Shown: positions 25,701 to 37,016 of the stretch, in pieces
How positions within the stretch are numbered: position 1 is the first letter of the stretch
How the letters are laid out: every line of letters begins with the position of its first letter
From: Oryzias latipes
Taxonomy: Eukaryota > Chordata > Actinopteri > Beloniformes > Adrianichthyidae
Direction of reading: 5' to 3'
Assembly: GCF_002234675.1 (NCBI RefSeq)
Contig: NC_019859.2
Span: 3,937,240-4,001,239 of the forward strand
Length of the DNA stretch: 64,000 bases
Notes under the pieces: generated by a model
The model's database searches: none
Seen by the model: the letters and a program-made list of their open reading frames with translations, nothing else
Told to the model about the DNA's origin: nothing
Made by a program: the position numbers and the translations under genes

Positions 25701-28700
25701 AGATCTTGAAGGCTAACAACATAATATTCTATTTTCCAATGATTTCATAGATTCAGAAATGCAATAAAAATGACAACTGTTTCTACAAATACAGGATGAA
25801 AACAGAGTATTAGTTGGACAATGATGCTTCATGAAAGGAATAAATAAATAAGTATGAGAAAGAATTACTGTGAAATTATGAGATAAACAGTCTGCTATGA
25901 TTGTGTCATATGAGTTTGTGCAAGTTATTATATCTTGGTCTCAGATTTTGTCAAATAAATTTCCCGTCAAAATGCGACTTATAGTCCAGTGCGACTTATC
26001 CGTGTTTTTATCTACTTTATAATGCATTTTTGGGCTGGTGTGACTTATACTCCGCAGTGACTTATAGTCCGGAAAATACGGTAGAAGGCAGATGTTGAAC
26101 TAAAAGAAAGGCAGTGTGGCAGCGAGTGACCTCTGACCTCTGGGCAGGGCTCCACTTGGCAGTCTTTGATGGAGCAGTGTCCATCATCAGGCCAGAAAGG
26201 ACACGGCCGCTTCAGGTTCACCTAGACAAAAGACAACCATCACGTTTGTTTCATTTCACTTTTGATGAAAATAAGGATTTAAAAATCACAATGAAAACAT
26301 TCGACTTCAGTCGTCTCATAAAATGAAAAACAAAAAAGTTCAGACATGGCTGTTATGGAGGAAACGAGGTCACGTTGTCCGTCTCTGGCAGCTCCTCTAG
26401 TTACGATGCTTGAACTTAAAATAGAGCCGACCTAAACAGATAAAGGGTGGAGGTGTGGACTGATTTCTGCTGCATCACCAGCTCTTAAGGAGAGCGGGGT
26501 GTGATTTTCAGCATGGTACCTTCTCCGGGTTAAATCTGTAGCCACGTTAGGCGATAGTCCCCACAGCAGGAAAAACAGAGTCTGTGGCTAAGGGGGGCTC
26601 GGAGAAAACGCTGCACTTTTAAAAAGGATCCGTCATTCTGACACCACAGGCTCATTTCTGAGCTTCATGAGACCAGAGAGAGCAGACGGGATCGGTCTGA
26701 GCTGCAGCCCTTCAGCGCTGGCAGGCTGTGCTGAAGGGCTGCAGCTCAGACAGGTGGCCCTGCAGTTGCTGCAAAAAAAAAAAAAAAAACGACAGACGGA
26801 AAGACCACAGGTCCTCTTCCTGAAAAGTGTTTACGTTTTTTGTTCCAGAAACGTTCACTTCCACCACGACAGACTCGTCTCTGATGCCTCTTCAGAGGAA
26901 ATGGAAGCAGCTAAACACTAAACCGCCACTGCAACTGTTCTCTGCTGCTTTAACTGGGGTTCAATTCCCCAGATAAAGATCTGTGTGCAGCTGAGCATCA
27001 TGGAGCTTTGAGCCCCTGAACACCCTTAAAAACCACAAACTCCTCTTTCACATGAACGTTGTGCATCAATTTTGAAAGATGAATATTTCATAAGTGAGCT
27101 TTGGTCACCTCTGTGTTGCACAAAACGGTTTCACTCATTTCTAGGGCAAAAAAAACCAGACATATTGTCTAATTTAACAGCAAATATTTAGAAGTAAAAG
27201 TATTAAAATGCTGAACTTTCCCAGAGACCATAGCAGGACTTTTTCCTTAAATCTAATGTTTTCTCAGCAGTGACCCCCTCCAGACTTTTTCTTTTAACCT
27301 TTGTGTTGTGACTTAAACTGACCCACTACCATGTTTAGCTGTAGAGAAAATACAAAACCCTGTGCTTGAAAATGTGTGACTTTTCCTAAAGTGACTCCAT
27401 AAGAAGTGACCTTTTGTTTTTGTTTAAGTTGTGAGCTGTACACAACTATACGGTACCAGAAAATGTCCAAAAGCCACACACAAAGTCAATGCCATTCACA
27501 GATAACACAAAGCAATCTTTTGTTGTTTTGTTGTGTTACAGGAAAAGTACTTTTATAACTTCCTTCCTGAAAAATATATAAGAAAAAGTGGACAAAGAAA
27601 TTCCAGATCGTTTGTTTTTTCCTTTCAATATCAATAATGAAATACTTTATATTATACTAGAAATAATAAATCTCAACTGTGTGAAAGAAAACTGTTGGTT
27701 TGTGTAATAAAAGAAAAAAAGTAATGATGTTCACATATCTTTTTTTCCTGTGTTGTGCAACAAAAATGGCATAGAGTTGAATTCAGATGTTTCATCATCA
27801 ATAGATTTTAGATTTAACATTCAATAAAGTTGCTTTATTCTGGGGCTTTGGTAGGGTTGATCATTTTGACATGTAGGATGAGGGGAGACTGTTAAGAACG
27901 CCCAAGGGTTTGGAGAACTCTATAATTTCAGTCTGGAAAGTCTGCGGTCTCTATCAGAGCGAGGTGTTCTGTTTGTTTTTTTACTGATAAGGAAAAACCT
28001 GGCATTTCTTTCACAAAGACAAGAGGACTTCAGCAGCAGCAGCAGCAGCAGCAGGTCTTACTCTGTAGTATCTGAAGTAGTCCCTCTCTGTCAGCTTCTT
28101 GATCTGAGGATAAATCTTGAAGTTGTTGAAGACGTCGATGCTCTCCACGTCGCAGAAGCAGTCATCCAGCACTCCTGTGAGCTGAAGCAGACAGGGCAGT
28201 TTCCACGACAACGTTAATATACGCTGATGGAGAAAAGGATGTCGGAAAAAAAAACTCTACCAGCTTATTTAGGAGAAACACTGTCAGACTTTCTTGTTAC
28301 TTTACTCCAACAGAGACAAACTGTTTTCCACATCATGGAAGACGTCTCCATCAGAAGCAAATCGGTTCACGGCTTTACCTTTCCCAACCTGCCCCGTTTC
28401 CACAAAAGGGGGGCCAGACAACCCCCCTCCCTCATGCATAATACATTCTCCACTATTGTGGAAGCACACAATTGTGTTACCTGAACCCACACACACACAT
28501 TCGCTGTTGACATGGCTAGCCTTACACAAATGAAGCACGGGGTGGGACTTAAACACCACAAATGAGGAGGCTCTGGGTTGTTTAATAAGTCATACTATAG
28601 GTCACTAACCCGCACCTGTGGTCTAAACGGAGCAAACAGCCTCTTTAATCTCTCAAATCCACCCATCAACATGGGTGGATATCACAGTTTGGGCTATATT

Positions 28701-30856
28701 ACCACAGTAGGTAATTCTGCTTAGTCGGAGACAACACGTGTAAAGGGTTAGCTCAAATATTAGCGCAGGTTTTAACGGGTTAATCGAGAAAAGACTTTAA
28801 ACACAATATAAACATAGAATGTTAAAGAACGACTTCTTAAGTTTGTAAAATAATATTGCAAAAATATAAAACACAAACAGATTACTGTTAAATCTGTTAA
28901 AAAGAAAAAAAATATTATTCTTCAGTAGGGACTAAATTCTTTCCCATCATCCTCGGGTTGAAAACACCTTAAAAAAAAAGCTTGAAGAAAGGATTTTACA
29001 AGAACTTCCCATCTGACTTCATTTGAATGGAGTTTGAATTTTACATTTTGATAAACAAATTCTGTATTTAATGTGAGACTCCAGATTAGAGAGTTCACCG
29101 ATTGATAATAAAATCCTTAACCCCAAATAATGTCTGGAAGAAATGTTGTTGTATTTTAAATGGAAAATGTGACCTAACAGAAAAGAAGATTAAAAAAGGA
29201 AACTAAACATTCATAATAAATATATATATAGCTATTATCTTTTAAACAGTATTATTTTTGTTTTCCTAATATCTTTGGGACGAATTTTTATTTTATATAA
29301 ACACATTTCTGTCTGTTAACAACAGGAAAGGTTAAATATAATGAAAAACAAAAGCAACACTTATTTGTTTACTATAAAATATGAATCCATTGTTCAACCA
29401 AATCCAGTAATACAACATAACATACTTTTATTTTTATGTCTTAGCCTTTTTATGAAAATTAAGGAAAACTCAATATTAGGAAAACATATAACCAACCATA
29501 TGGCACCACTTATCACTTCTTAGTTTAGTATTTTAATGAAAAATAGAAATTTAATGACTTAAAAATGGAATTAACATAGGCCATTTTGACTCCAGCTCTT
29601 TAAATATGTTTAAAAAATATCGTCAAATCATAAATAAAGATTATAAAATAAAACTCGGCCGACCTCTGAGTTTAACAACCCAATGAATGTCAGGAAAGGG
29701 ATAAAACGGCCTGTTCCTCTCAGCATCCTGCCCTTCCTTCCGATGTGTAGTTTCTCCCTCCTGGAATTATCTCCTGCTAAACTTATATTCCATAAGTCAG
29801 CAAACAATTCGGCCTCACTCCCAGACAAGTTGACATTAAACTGCTCCAGGCCCAACCCCGCAGGAAGCCCTGCCTCCAAAAAAAAATCAGCTGTCAAACT
29901 GAATAACCGCCTCCAACCAAAGCCGTCCGGTTTGTAGTTTATTTCAGGCCCCGCTGCGGCAGGCAGAGCGTAGTAGGTACGACAAGGAACTACAACTCCC
30001 ATAAGAGAGCAGGAAACGGAAGAAACCAATAAGAAAACACCACGCTTTTTAACTTTGAAAAGGCAAAAACATAATTTGGAGAGAAAATAATTGACCAGAT
30101 TATTAATTTACCGTAATTCTACTTTGAAAAATATGACTTGTGAACATTTTTCGTCACGTCATCATGTTTATTACAGCTAAAGTTTAGTGATGCGTACAAT
30201 ACAATAAACGTACAATAAAAAATACAGATATATATTCTTCTGAAATGGAGCAAAGCAAATAGTTAGAAATAACTGGGAAAAAAACAATTTAAATGTAACT
30301 CTGATGCTAAATAAAATACTGTCCAATGCGTAAAAAGTAATAAGTTACGTGACTTTTTTAATGTATAAATTATGGGTTTATGGGTCACATAGAATCAAAC
30401 CTTTCATTTGATTGTGTTGATAGTGTCGAAAGTAGATGGATAAAATCTAAACAAACAAATATTCGTGTTTTTTCGAACGGAGAAAAAGCAGAAAACACCA
30501 CAAAACAGCAGCAGGTTAGCATCACACGGACATGGTGACGTCAGAAGAACATGACTGTGTGGAAAGTGCTAGAAGACTTCCTGGAAAACAAGTCTTACAT
30601 GTCTGCGTGACATTCAGCACTACGGCGGCTTTCGATCCGGTGTAACGAGAAAACTCTAACGGGAGGGCGAGTGACTTACATGGCAGAGGCAGCTCTGATC
30701 CTGGCCGTCCGAAGTTCTGTCGCTGTGCTGCGTTTGCGGTCTCCCGTTGTTGCTGCTGTGTTGAAACCAACAAAAAACAAAGTTCCCGAAGAACCAAACT
30801 GTCACCAAGCCACCAAGCGCTCGCGAGGTCAATTTCCACATCCTCCACCGCACCAC
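15046..30856 (-). CDS. ero1b: Endoplasmic reticulum oxidoreductase 1 beta, sixteen coding exons
   Basis: FAD-dependent thiol oxidase of the ER lumen that reoxidises protein disulfide isomerase and passes electrons to oxygen. Exons, 5' to 3': 30856-30680, 28181-28062, 26221-26138, 25182-25141, 22887-22805, 21940-21867, 21319-21199, 20932-20886, 20478-20467, 20388-20362, 19380-19288, 19171-18925, 17662-17593, 17194-17108, 15525-15392, 15106-15046. All phases agree and give about 492 residues (human about 467). The N-terminal segment has a hydrophobic run ([15 protein letters not shown]), taken as the signal peptide. Shuttle cysteines are C115 and C120 in [14 protein letters not shown]; the inner active site is C418-x-x-C421 in [22 protein letters not shown] and [12 protein letters not shown] are family blocks. 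[12 protein letters not shown] and the link to gpr137b mark the B paralogue. Two exons are only 12 and 27 nt long. Introns hold long G/C homopolymers, a MITE and a CAG repeat. The 5' end is CpG-rich. Confidence 0.96.
15870..15893. repeat. Poly-G tract, 24 bases
   Basis: An uninterrupted G run in the 3'-most introns of ero1b (C on the transcribed sense). It is one of four such runs in the window. Confidence 0.9.
20261..20295. repeat. Short tandem repeat, 15-bp unit
   Basis: The unit 'aacgcagacgcagac' occurs twice in a row, followed by a partial third unit. It lies in an ero1b intron, about 70 bp beyond the 27-nt exon region. Confidence 0.85.
22751..22788. repeat. Poly-G tract, 38 bases, next to an ero1b splice donor
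   Basis: Thirty-eight uninterrupted G (C in the ero1b sense). The donor of the exon 22887-22805 is at 22804, so the C run starts only about 16 nt inside the intron. Confidence 0.9.
23697..23717. repeat. Poly-G tract, about 21 bases
   Basis: An uninterrupted G run in an ero1b intron, just before a copy of the dispersed 'ctgcagaaactatgt' repeat at about 23,750-23,795. Confidence 0.85.
24725..25005 (+). repeat. 3' end of a LINE-like repeat
   Basis: Has 'ggggtgggattatataagc' and 'ttgcttcttcccactcc' followed by 'cttgaaataaatcaataaa' and a run of 'atcaa' units. This is the 3' UTR type of a common fish LINE, here without coding sequence. A shorter related piece occurs at about 58,440-58,490. Confidence 0.5.
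25463..26081. mobile_element. MITE with about 23-bp perfect terminal inverted repeats and TA duplication
   Basis: Left end 'ccgtattttccggactata' and right end 'tatagtccggaaaatacgg' are exact inverted repeats. TA dinucleotides flank both sides (25461-25462 and 26082-26083). Motifs 'gcgacttatactccgcag' and 'gtgacttatactccgcag' occur near opposite ends as internal repeats. No open frame. TA duplication suggests mobilisation by a Tc1/mariner-type or similar transposase. It is in an ero1b intron. Confidence 0.85.
26696..26750. repeat. Perfect 21-bp inverted repeat (hairpin)
   Basis: Arm 1 (26696-26716) starts 'tctgagctgcagcccttcag' and arm 2 (26730-26750) is its exact reverse complement, with a 13-base loop. 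It is G+C rich and lies in the ero1b intron between exons 2 and 3. An A17 run follows about 20 bp later. A transcript on either strand would fold strongly. Confidence 0.85.
28031..28054. repeat. (CAG)8 triplet repeat beside an ero1b splice donor
   Basis: Eight CAG units (CTG in the ero1b sense). They begin about 8 nt inside the intron after the exon that ends at 28062. Confidence 0.9.
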
Positions 30857-31010
30857 CGAGTCATTGATCGGGGAACAAAAAAAAGAACGAGTCGGGGCGA
30901 TGAGGAACTCAGTCCGGTGTGCGGGACAGTCGGCAGCTAGCTTGGCTGTAGCTGCGGGCTGCCTGCGTTTAGCATCCGCAGGCTAACAGCGGCGGCAAAG
31001 CGAAGGTGAA
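30657..31010 (-). promoter_or_regulatory. CpG-rich promoter region of ero1b
   Basis: The first coding exon and the roughly 150 bp upstream of it are rich in CpG ('gctcgcgaggt', 'gagtcggggcgat', 'aacagcggcggcaaagcg') compared with the AT-rich surroundings, as in a vertebrate CpG-island promoter. No TATA box is evident and the exact start site is unknown. Confidence 0.55.
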
Positions 31011-32305
31011 GTGATGCAACCCTCGTCTGAAAAGCCTCACAATAGCATTTTGGCACATGTCACTCGGTTCAAACATCTAATTGTGCAGGAAAAGGCGAAG
31101 ATTTAAGTCGAAGTTTTCGACCGCAAACCTCCATGTCTGTACCGTGTTGACGTGATTTGAAAGAAGTTTCCTTCCGTTTAGAGATTTCAAAATAAGATGC
31201 CGACTTTAGTCCTCCATTATTAGTCGTTTATGCCACACGTATCACCAAACAATAAGATTACCACACAGGTACAGACCAACGGGGACTGTCTCCATTTTAA
31301 CATTGCACGATTTTCCTGTTTTAATTAAAATCTACACTCATTGGTTTTGTTTAGACGAGGGGGCTGCGACTTTTAACACCAAAAAATAAAAAAAAACTTT
31401 TGGTCCAGTTTCTTATTGACCAAAAACCAGCAACAGCAGCCCAATCCATTTTGAACTTTAAGAAAAATACACTTTATTTATGTTTCTGTGACCATTAATT
31501 TATTTTTGGGGAAAAAAAGCTTTAAAAGCTTTTCAACATTTGTAACAATTTAAATTTAAAAAAGTGTTGTATTTTTTTCTATAGAGAACTTTAGCTTCTT
31601 TACTTTCACAAACAAGTTCCTTTCAAAATAAGGCACACTCTGTGTCAAATCAGATCCTCCTTCTGCAGTTTTATATGGAGTCAGATTAGTTGTTAAAGCG
31701 TTGTCTGTCGGCAAAACAAAAAGTTTCATACTTGTAGTACTTAAATAAAAATGCAAGAAAAAACAAGTCAAACATGAAATTTCCATCATTATAACAACAA
31801 CTACAGTTTTTTACAGCATCGATTAGAATATCTACTTAACTTAAGTAATGTGCTTTTAATCAAGTTAAGATTTTTTTAAAGCCAAAGACACGCGATGTAG
31901 GAATAAATAATCCACATGTTACAGACTCCTTATTTATACAGTGTCAATTGCGTCCTTTTTTGGGGGTAAATATTTTCTTCTGACAAAGTTTGTGCACTGT
32001 TGACTCTGTCTTACAGCCTTTTAATCCCATCTGTGTTTAACCAACACAAAAACAAGCTCCTGAAATGCTTAAGCACACATGAAAAGGCTAATGTGGGGGA
32101 TTTAAATAAAGCAGTTTTGGATTTTTCTGTCAAATAACTGTGTTTGCAGCCACATCATCAGGTAACTAACCATCTCCTGCAAAAACAACCTAGTTTGGTT
32201 TGATGTCCCCATTCATCTTTAGACCAAACACAAAGCACATCCAACCGTTTAAATTATAACTTCAAGTTTGAAATAATATATATTGCAGCTGCAATAAGTT
32301 ATAAC
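31011..32305. other. Intergenic, AT-rich
   Basis: No gene, RNA or clear repeat end was recognised here. Open frames are short and unlike known proteins. Confidence 0.5.
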
Positions 32306-32323
32306 ATGAAGATAAAATCTTCC

Positions 32324-32550
32324 TGGGAGCCAGTTTAGCTTGTGCTGGTTTGCGGCGCCTTCCGTCCATGAAACCCGGGTTCAACTCCAGGCTGCTCCCT
32401 GTTCCCTTCTCTACCTCTGCCGGTTCCAAGCCCGGTTAGAGAAGGTTGCGTCAGGAAGGGCATCCGGCGTAAAACATTGCCAAATTTACCATGCGACTTG
32501 TTCGCTGTGGCAACCCCTGATGGGAGAAGCCGAAAGTGGAAGAAGAAGAA
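32324..32550 (+). mobile_element. tRNA-type SINE with 17-18-bp target duplication
   Basis: Contains B-box-like 'gggttcaactcc', then 'gcgtcaggaagggcatccgg' and 'cccctgatgggagaagccga', a well-known teleost SINE body, and an 'agaagaagaa' tail. Flanks 'atgaagataaaatcttcc' (32306-32323) and the same with one change (from 32550) form the target duplication. Confidence 0.85.
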
Positions 32551-32930
32551 TGAAGATTAAATCTTCCAACCTTTAAAAAAACAGAATTTCAGTCAATCTA
32601 TCTTGGTCCTTCTCAGAAATCTGGCCTGTGACACTAAATCCCAAAATGTCGAATCCACACCTGGTTTCTTTAATGTTTTTGGACATTTTTGTTTCTTTCT
32701 GATTGTCTAAAGATGGCCTCTTTCATAGAGTAAAACACTTCATGAAAATAAAATAACAAGACGCTTAAGAATAAAACCTAAAAAAAGAATGAAAATGTGT
32801 TGTTTTTTCTGTTCTGTCTCTTTTCACTGTAACCTGAGCAAAGACCAGAATTTGAGACAATTCTTGCCCTAAACCGTCAACTTTAAAAGTCAAACTTGTT
32901 TCAAATGAGGACAGAAAGCTGTTGGTGTGT

Positions 32931-33090
32931 GGCTCCCAGGGGTGAAAAGTCAGTTAATGGGAAAATTTGTTTTCAAGTTATATTGTAGGTTGCAAAACAA
33001 ACTGTACCTAAATTGACATATTAGTTAGGAACCCACAAAAGCTGTTAAAAAAAATTTTTTGTGAATGGCAAAAGTTATTTATTTTTTTTT
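32931..33090. repeat. 160-bp direct repeat, left copy
   Basis: Starts 'ggctcccaggggtgaaaagt' and ends in 'gcaaaagttattt' plus a T run. It is almost identical to 34278-34438; one clear difference was noted besides the length of the T run. It is not of LTR type, since no TG...CA ends are seen. Confidence 0.9.
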
Positions 33091-34277
33091 ACATGGAGTC
33101 TCCCTTGTTCTACACTCCTGCATGTCAAAGCGCTTCAGGATCCTTTCAACATACCTCTCTTGAGACATTTTTACACAGCCATCAGATTGGCTGAAGTCTA
33201 TGCCTAGAAAGTGTTTTAATTGACCAAGATCCTTCATCTTAAACCTGGTGGAAAGTAACGCCTTCACCTGGTTTAGACTTTTGATGTTACTGGCTGCAAG
33301 GATAAGATCACCCACCCAGATGACGATTATTACCTTTTCTCCCTGTTTCGACTCTTTTGTATAGACACAGTGGTCTGCTGGGTTCTGAGTAAAATTGTTA
33401 TCTGTCAGACATGTGTGAAGCATCTCATTCCAATTGCGCCCCGACTGTTTCAGACCATAGATGGATTCTTTTAGCTTACACACCAGGTTTCCTTCCCCTT
33501 TTTCGTAACCTTCAGGTTGCTCCATGTAAATGTCTCGATCGATGGGTGCATGCAGATAAGCTGTTTTGACATCCATCTGGTGTAATGTTAGGTTGTCTTG
33601 GGCTGCCTTCTGCATCACAACACGTACACTGGTCAGATTAGCTGTAGGTGAGAATGTCTCGCCAAAATCAATCCCGGCCCTCTGACTATATCCTTTAGCC
33701 ACAAATCTGGCCTTGTATTGTTCATGTTCATCATTGTTCTCCTTAATGGAGTACACCCACCTACCTCCCACTGTCTTTCTGCCTTCTGGCAATGTAGTCA
33801 GGGTAAAAGTCTGATTATCCTCTAAGGATTTGATCCCTTCATCCATAGCTCTCTTCCACTTTCCTGATTCTGTCGATGACATAGCTTCTTTAAAGGTTAG
33901 TGGCACACCACAAACTGTTCGGTAGCAGTAGTCTATGCTAGTGAGCATACTGTCTTCCTCCTTGGCATCTCCCTGAATATAATCTTTCAGATACCCCGGG
34001 GGTTTACGTTCTCTGGTGGGGTATTTCCTACTGCTCGAAACCTGTGTCATCACTCTAGGGTGTTCTTCTGCGTCATTTTCTGGTGACTGTAGATCATCTG
34101 TCTGTTCATCTGTGATGGGGCAACTGGGCTGCAGTGCCTCTCTCTCCTCACAGTCTCCTAAGGAGTCAACATCTAGCTCCTGAGTCTGGGTCTCGTTCTC
34201 ACAGGTTGTCTTTGTGATGAATTTCACCAGTCTGTGCTTTTGTACTTTCCCTGTACTGGGATAATAGACCAGAAAAG
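33091..34277 (-). mobile_element. Fossil fragment of a Ty1/copia retrotransposon (pol)
   Basis: Fossil of a copia-class LTR retrotransposon on the minus strand. The part present is the region after the integrase, with the RKYPTRERKPP...YL linker, followed by the reverse transcriptase. RT landmarks are WKRAMDEGI, TYLH-like 'KTAYLHAPIDRDIYMEQPEG', KLKESIYGLKQSGRNW and a V/I-W-V-G-D-L type active-site region. Gag, protease, integrase core, RNase H and LTRs are not seen, so it is partial and cannot be a working element. Fish copia families of the Hydra/GalEa kind are the nearest guess. Its ends coincide with the two 160-bp direct repeats, and those copies are so similar that the event looks young. 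Confidence 0.85.
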
Positions 34278-34438
34278 GGCTCCCAGGGGTGAAAAGTCAG
34301 TTAATGGGAAAATTTGTTTTCAAGTTATATTGTAGGTTGCAAAACAAACTGTACCTAAATTGACATATTAGTTAGGAACCCACAAAAGCTGTTCAAAAAA
34401 AATTTTTTGTGAATGGCAAAAGTTATTTTTTTTTTTTT
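34278..34438. repeat. 160-bp direct repeat, right copy
   Basis: Near-identical to 32931-33090 in the same orientation. Together they bracket the copia fragment exactly. Confidence 0.9.
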
Positions 34439-35511
<1,073 letters not shown>

Positions 35512-35990
35512 CTTTACAGCTTGATCAGAGAGAAACAAACGGCCCTTTTTAGGGCCACCCAAACCTTCTAAGAGCATGGATCCAGAGTTCTTATAGTATT
35601 GATGAAGCTTTTATTGCTGCACACTTGGCATATAGCAACGATTGCTAAATTTATCAATTGATTTCATAAACCTTACGCCGAATGGTTTCGTTCAAAACAG
35701 GTCCTCTTAAGGAACACCACAAATTTTCCTATACGGGTTCAAAGTTATTGTCCTGAGGCATGACTGCCGGTTGTATTCACTGTAATCTAAAAAAATGTAC
35801 AGCAGTGTTGTGGCTAGCCCATTGAAGAATACCGTAATAACTGGGATTTAACTTGAATTTAATACTTAAACAGGAAATCGTCTGGGTTTTTGAGCAAACC
35901 GGTCGTACGTTCCTGGAAATAAAGACCTGTTCTCTACGGACCAATCGCTTTCTGGATGAAAAAACGTCCGAAATCGGCGAATTTTGGCTT
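35512..35990. repeat. H4 3' flank, arm 1 of an inverted duplication
   Basis: Downstream of the H4 stop, blocks such as 'gggccacccaaaccttcta', 'gatgaagcttttattgctgc', 'gtttttgagcaaaccg' and 'gctttctggatgaaaaaacgt' recur in reverse order and orientation at about 40,460-40,800. Together with the H4 genes this forms an inverted duplication of at least 0.75 kb per arm, with H2B and two transposons in the spacer. Confidence 0.85.
35541..35556 (+). terminator. Histone mRNA 3' stem-loop (H4 copy 1)
   Basis: Six-base stem ggccct/agggcc with a four-base loop fits the replication-dependent histone consensus. It is bound by SLBP and directs 3' cleavage without polyadenylation. Confidence 0.95.
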
Positions 35991-36159
35991 TTATTCGATA
36001 TTTCTCCGTGGATCGTTTCCTCAACAGGCGCTGCCATCTTGTCTTCGTCTTCCCGGCCTAATTGACCAATGACGGGACGTTTTAGTTGCTTTCTGATGCG
36101 TCGACGGCTCTGACTGGCTCTGTCTGTACCACGTGGTCAGCGTGTCGGATTCCCTAGAA

Positions 36160-36933
36160 CAGGGGTGGTCACACTTTGATTTTGTGAGCACTTTGGCATG
36201 TGAGCTGCCAAAAAAATAGATATTCTAATCGACAATGCCTTGAAGATCTACTTTTGTGTGTGTGTGTGTGTATATATATATTTGAATACTATCAGTAAAT
36301 GTTTGTTAATTAGTTACATGTTTATTTGAACATTGTTGCTTATGTACTGATGATTAAAAACTACACAGTGAGATTACGCAAAGAGACTCTTGCATCAACA
36401 GATGAGGCATTTTATTTCAAAGACGGAAAGCAGCGACTATCGTATGTCATGCTCTGTTGTAAACCGTGCAATGCGTGGATGATGGCATTTCTAAAGCGCT
36501 GCTGGCTCCGTATGAAGCGCGTGCCAAGGGAAAAAAAACACAGCTTCCTTAATTAACTCGTATTTATCGGGCGGGAACTGCAGAGCCGATAGCAGGAGGA
36601 GACACGGGGGGCAGCTTCAATAAACAATCCGGTTGTCTGGAGTGGTATTCAGCCGGGGACTTGACGTGCTGTGGGGCAGAAAGCGACTTTCTGATGACAG
36701 AGAATTTGAGTTCGGTGAATTTAAACATGCATGTGCAGCGACATATGTACTGTATTAGAAGATGTCCGATTGGCCGTTCTGCATGTCAATCAAGTCCCGT
36801 ACTTCTGGGTGAGGATTTTGATTGGCTGGTGGATTTTTTTAGAAGTACTTTTAATGTAATTTATCTTTGCTGGCCTGCGATCTACACTCACGTCCTTAAA
36901 GATCGACCGGTCGATCGCGATCGACCACCCCTG
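36160..36933. mobile_element. hAT-type non-autonomous DNA transposon
   Basis: Left end 'caggggtggtcacac', right end 'gcgatcgaccacccctg'. The inverted repeat caggggtggtc matches the hAT (Charlie-like) type. Flanks 'ccctagaa' and 'ccctggac' agree at 6 of 8 positions, compatible with an aged 8-bp target duplication. No intact transposase. An internal palindromic 'ggtcgatcgcgatcgacc' is near the right end. Confidence 0.75.
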
Positions 36934-37016
36934 CCCTGGACACCAAAAATGGCGGACCCACGCTAAAATTTCACAAACAAATCTGAAGAGTTTGCGAAAA
37001 AATTTGTGTTAAAATA

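Noticed and set aside
26696-26750. Calling the hairpin a microRNA gene
   Set aside because: The stem is perfectly paired and no conservation or expression can be seen; it is kept only as a repeat and a finding.
32931-34438. Reading the 160-bp repeats as LTRs of the copia element
   Set aside because: They lack TG...CA ends and sit directly against mid-pol sequence, with no primer-binding or polypurine regions between.
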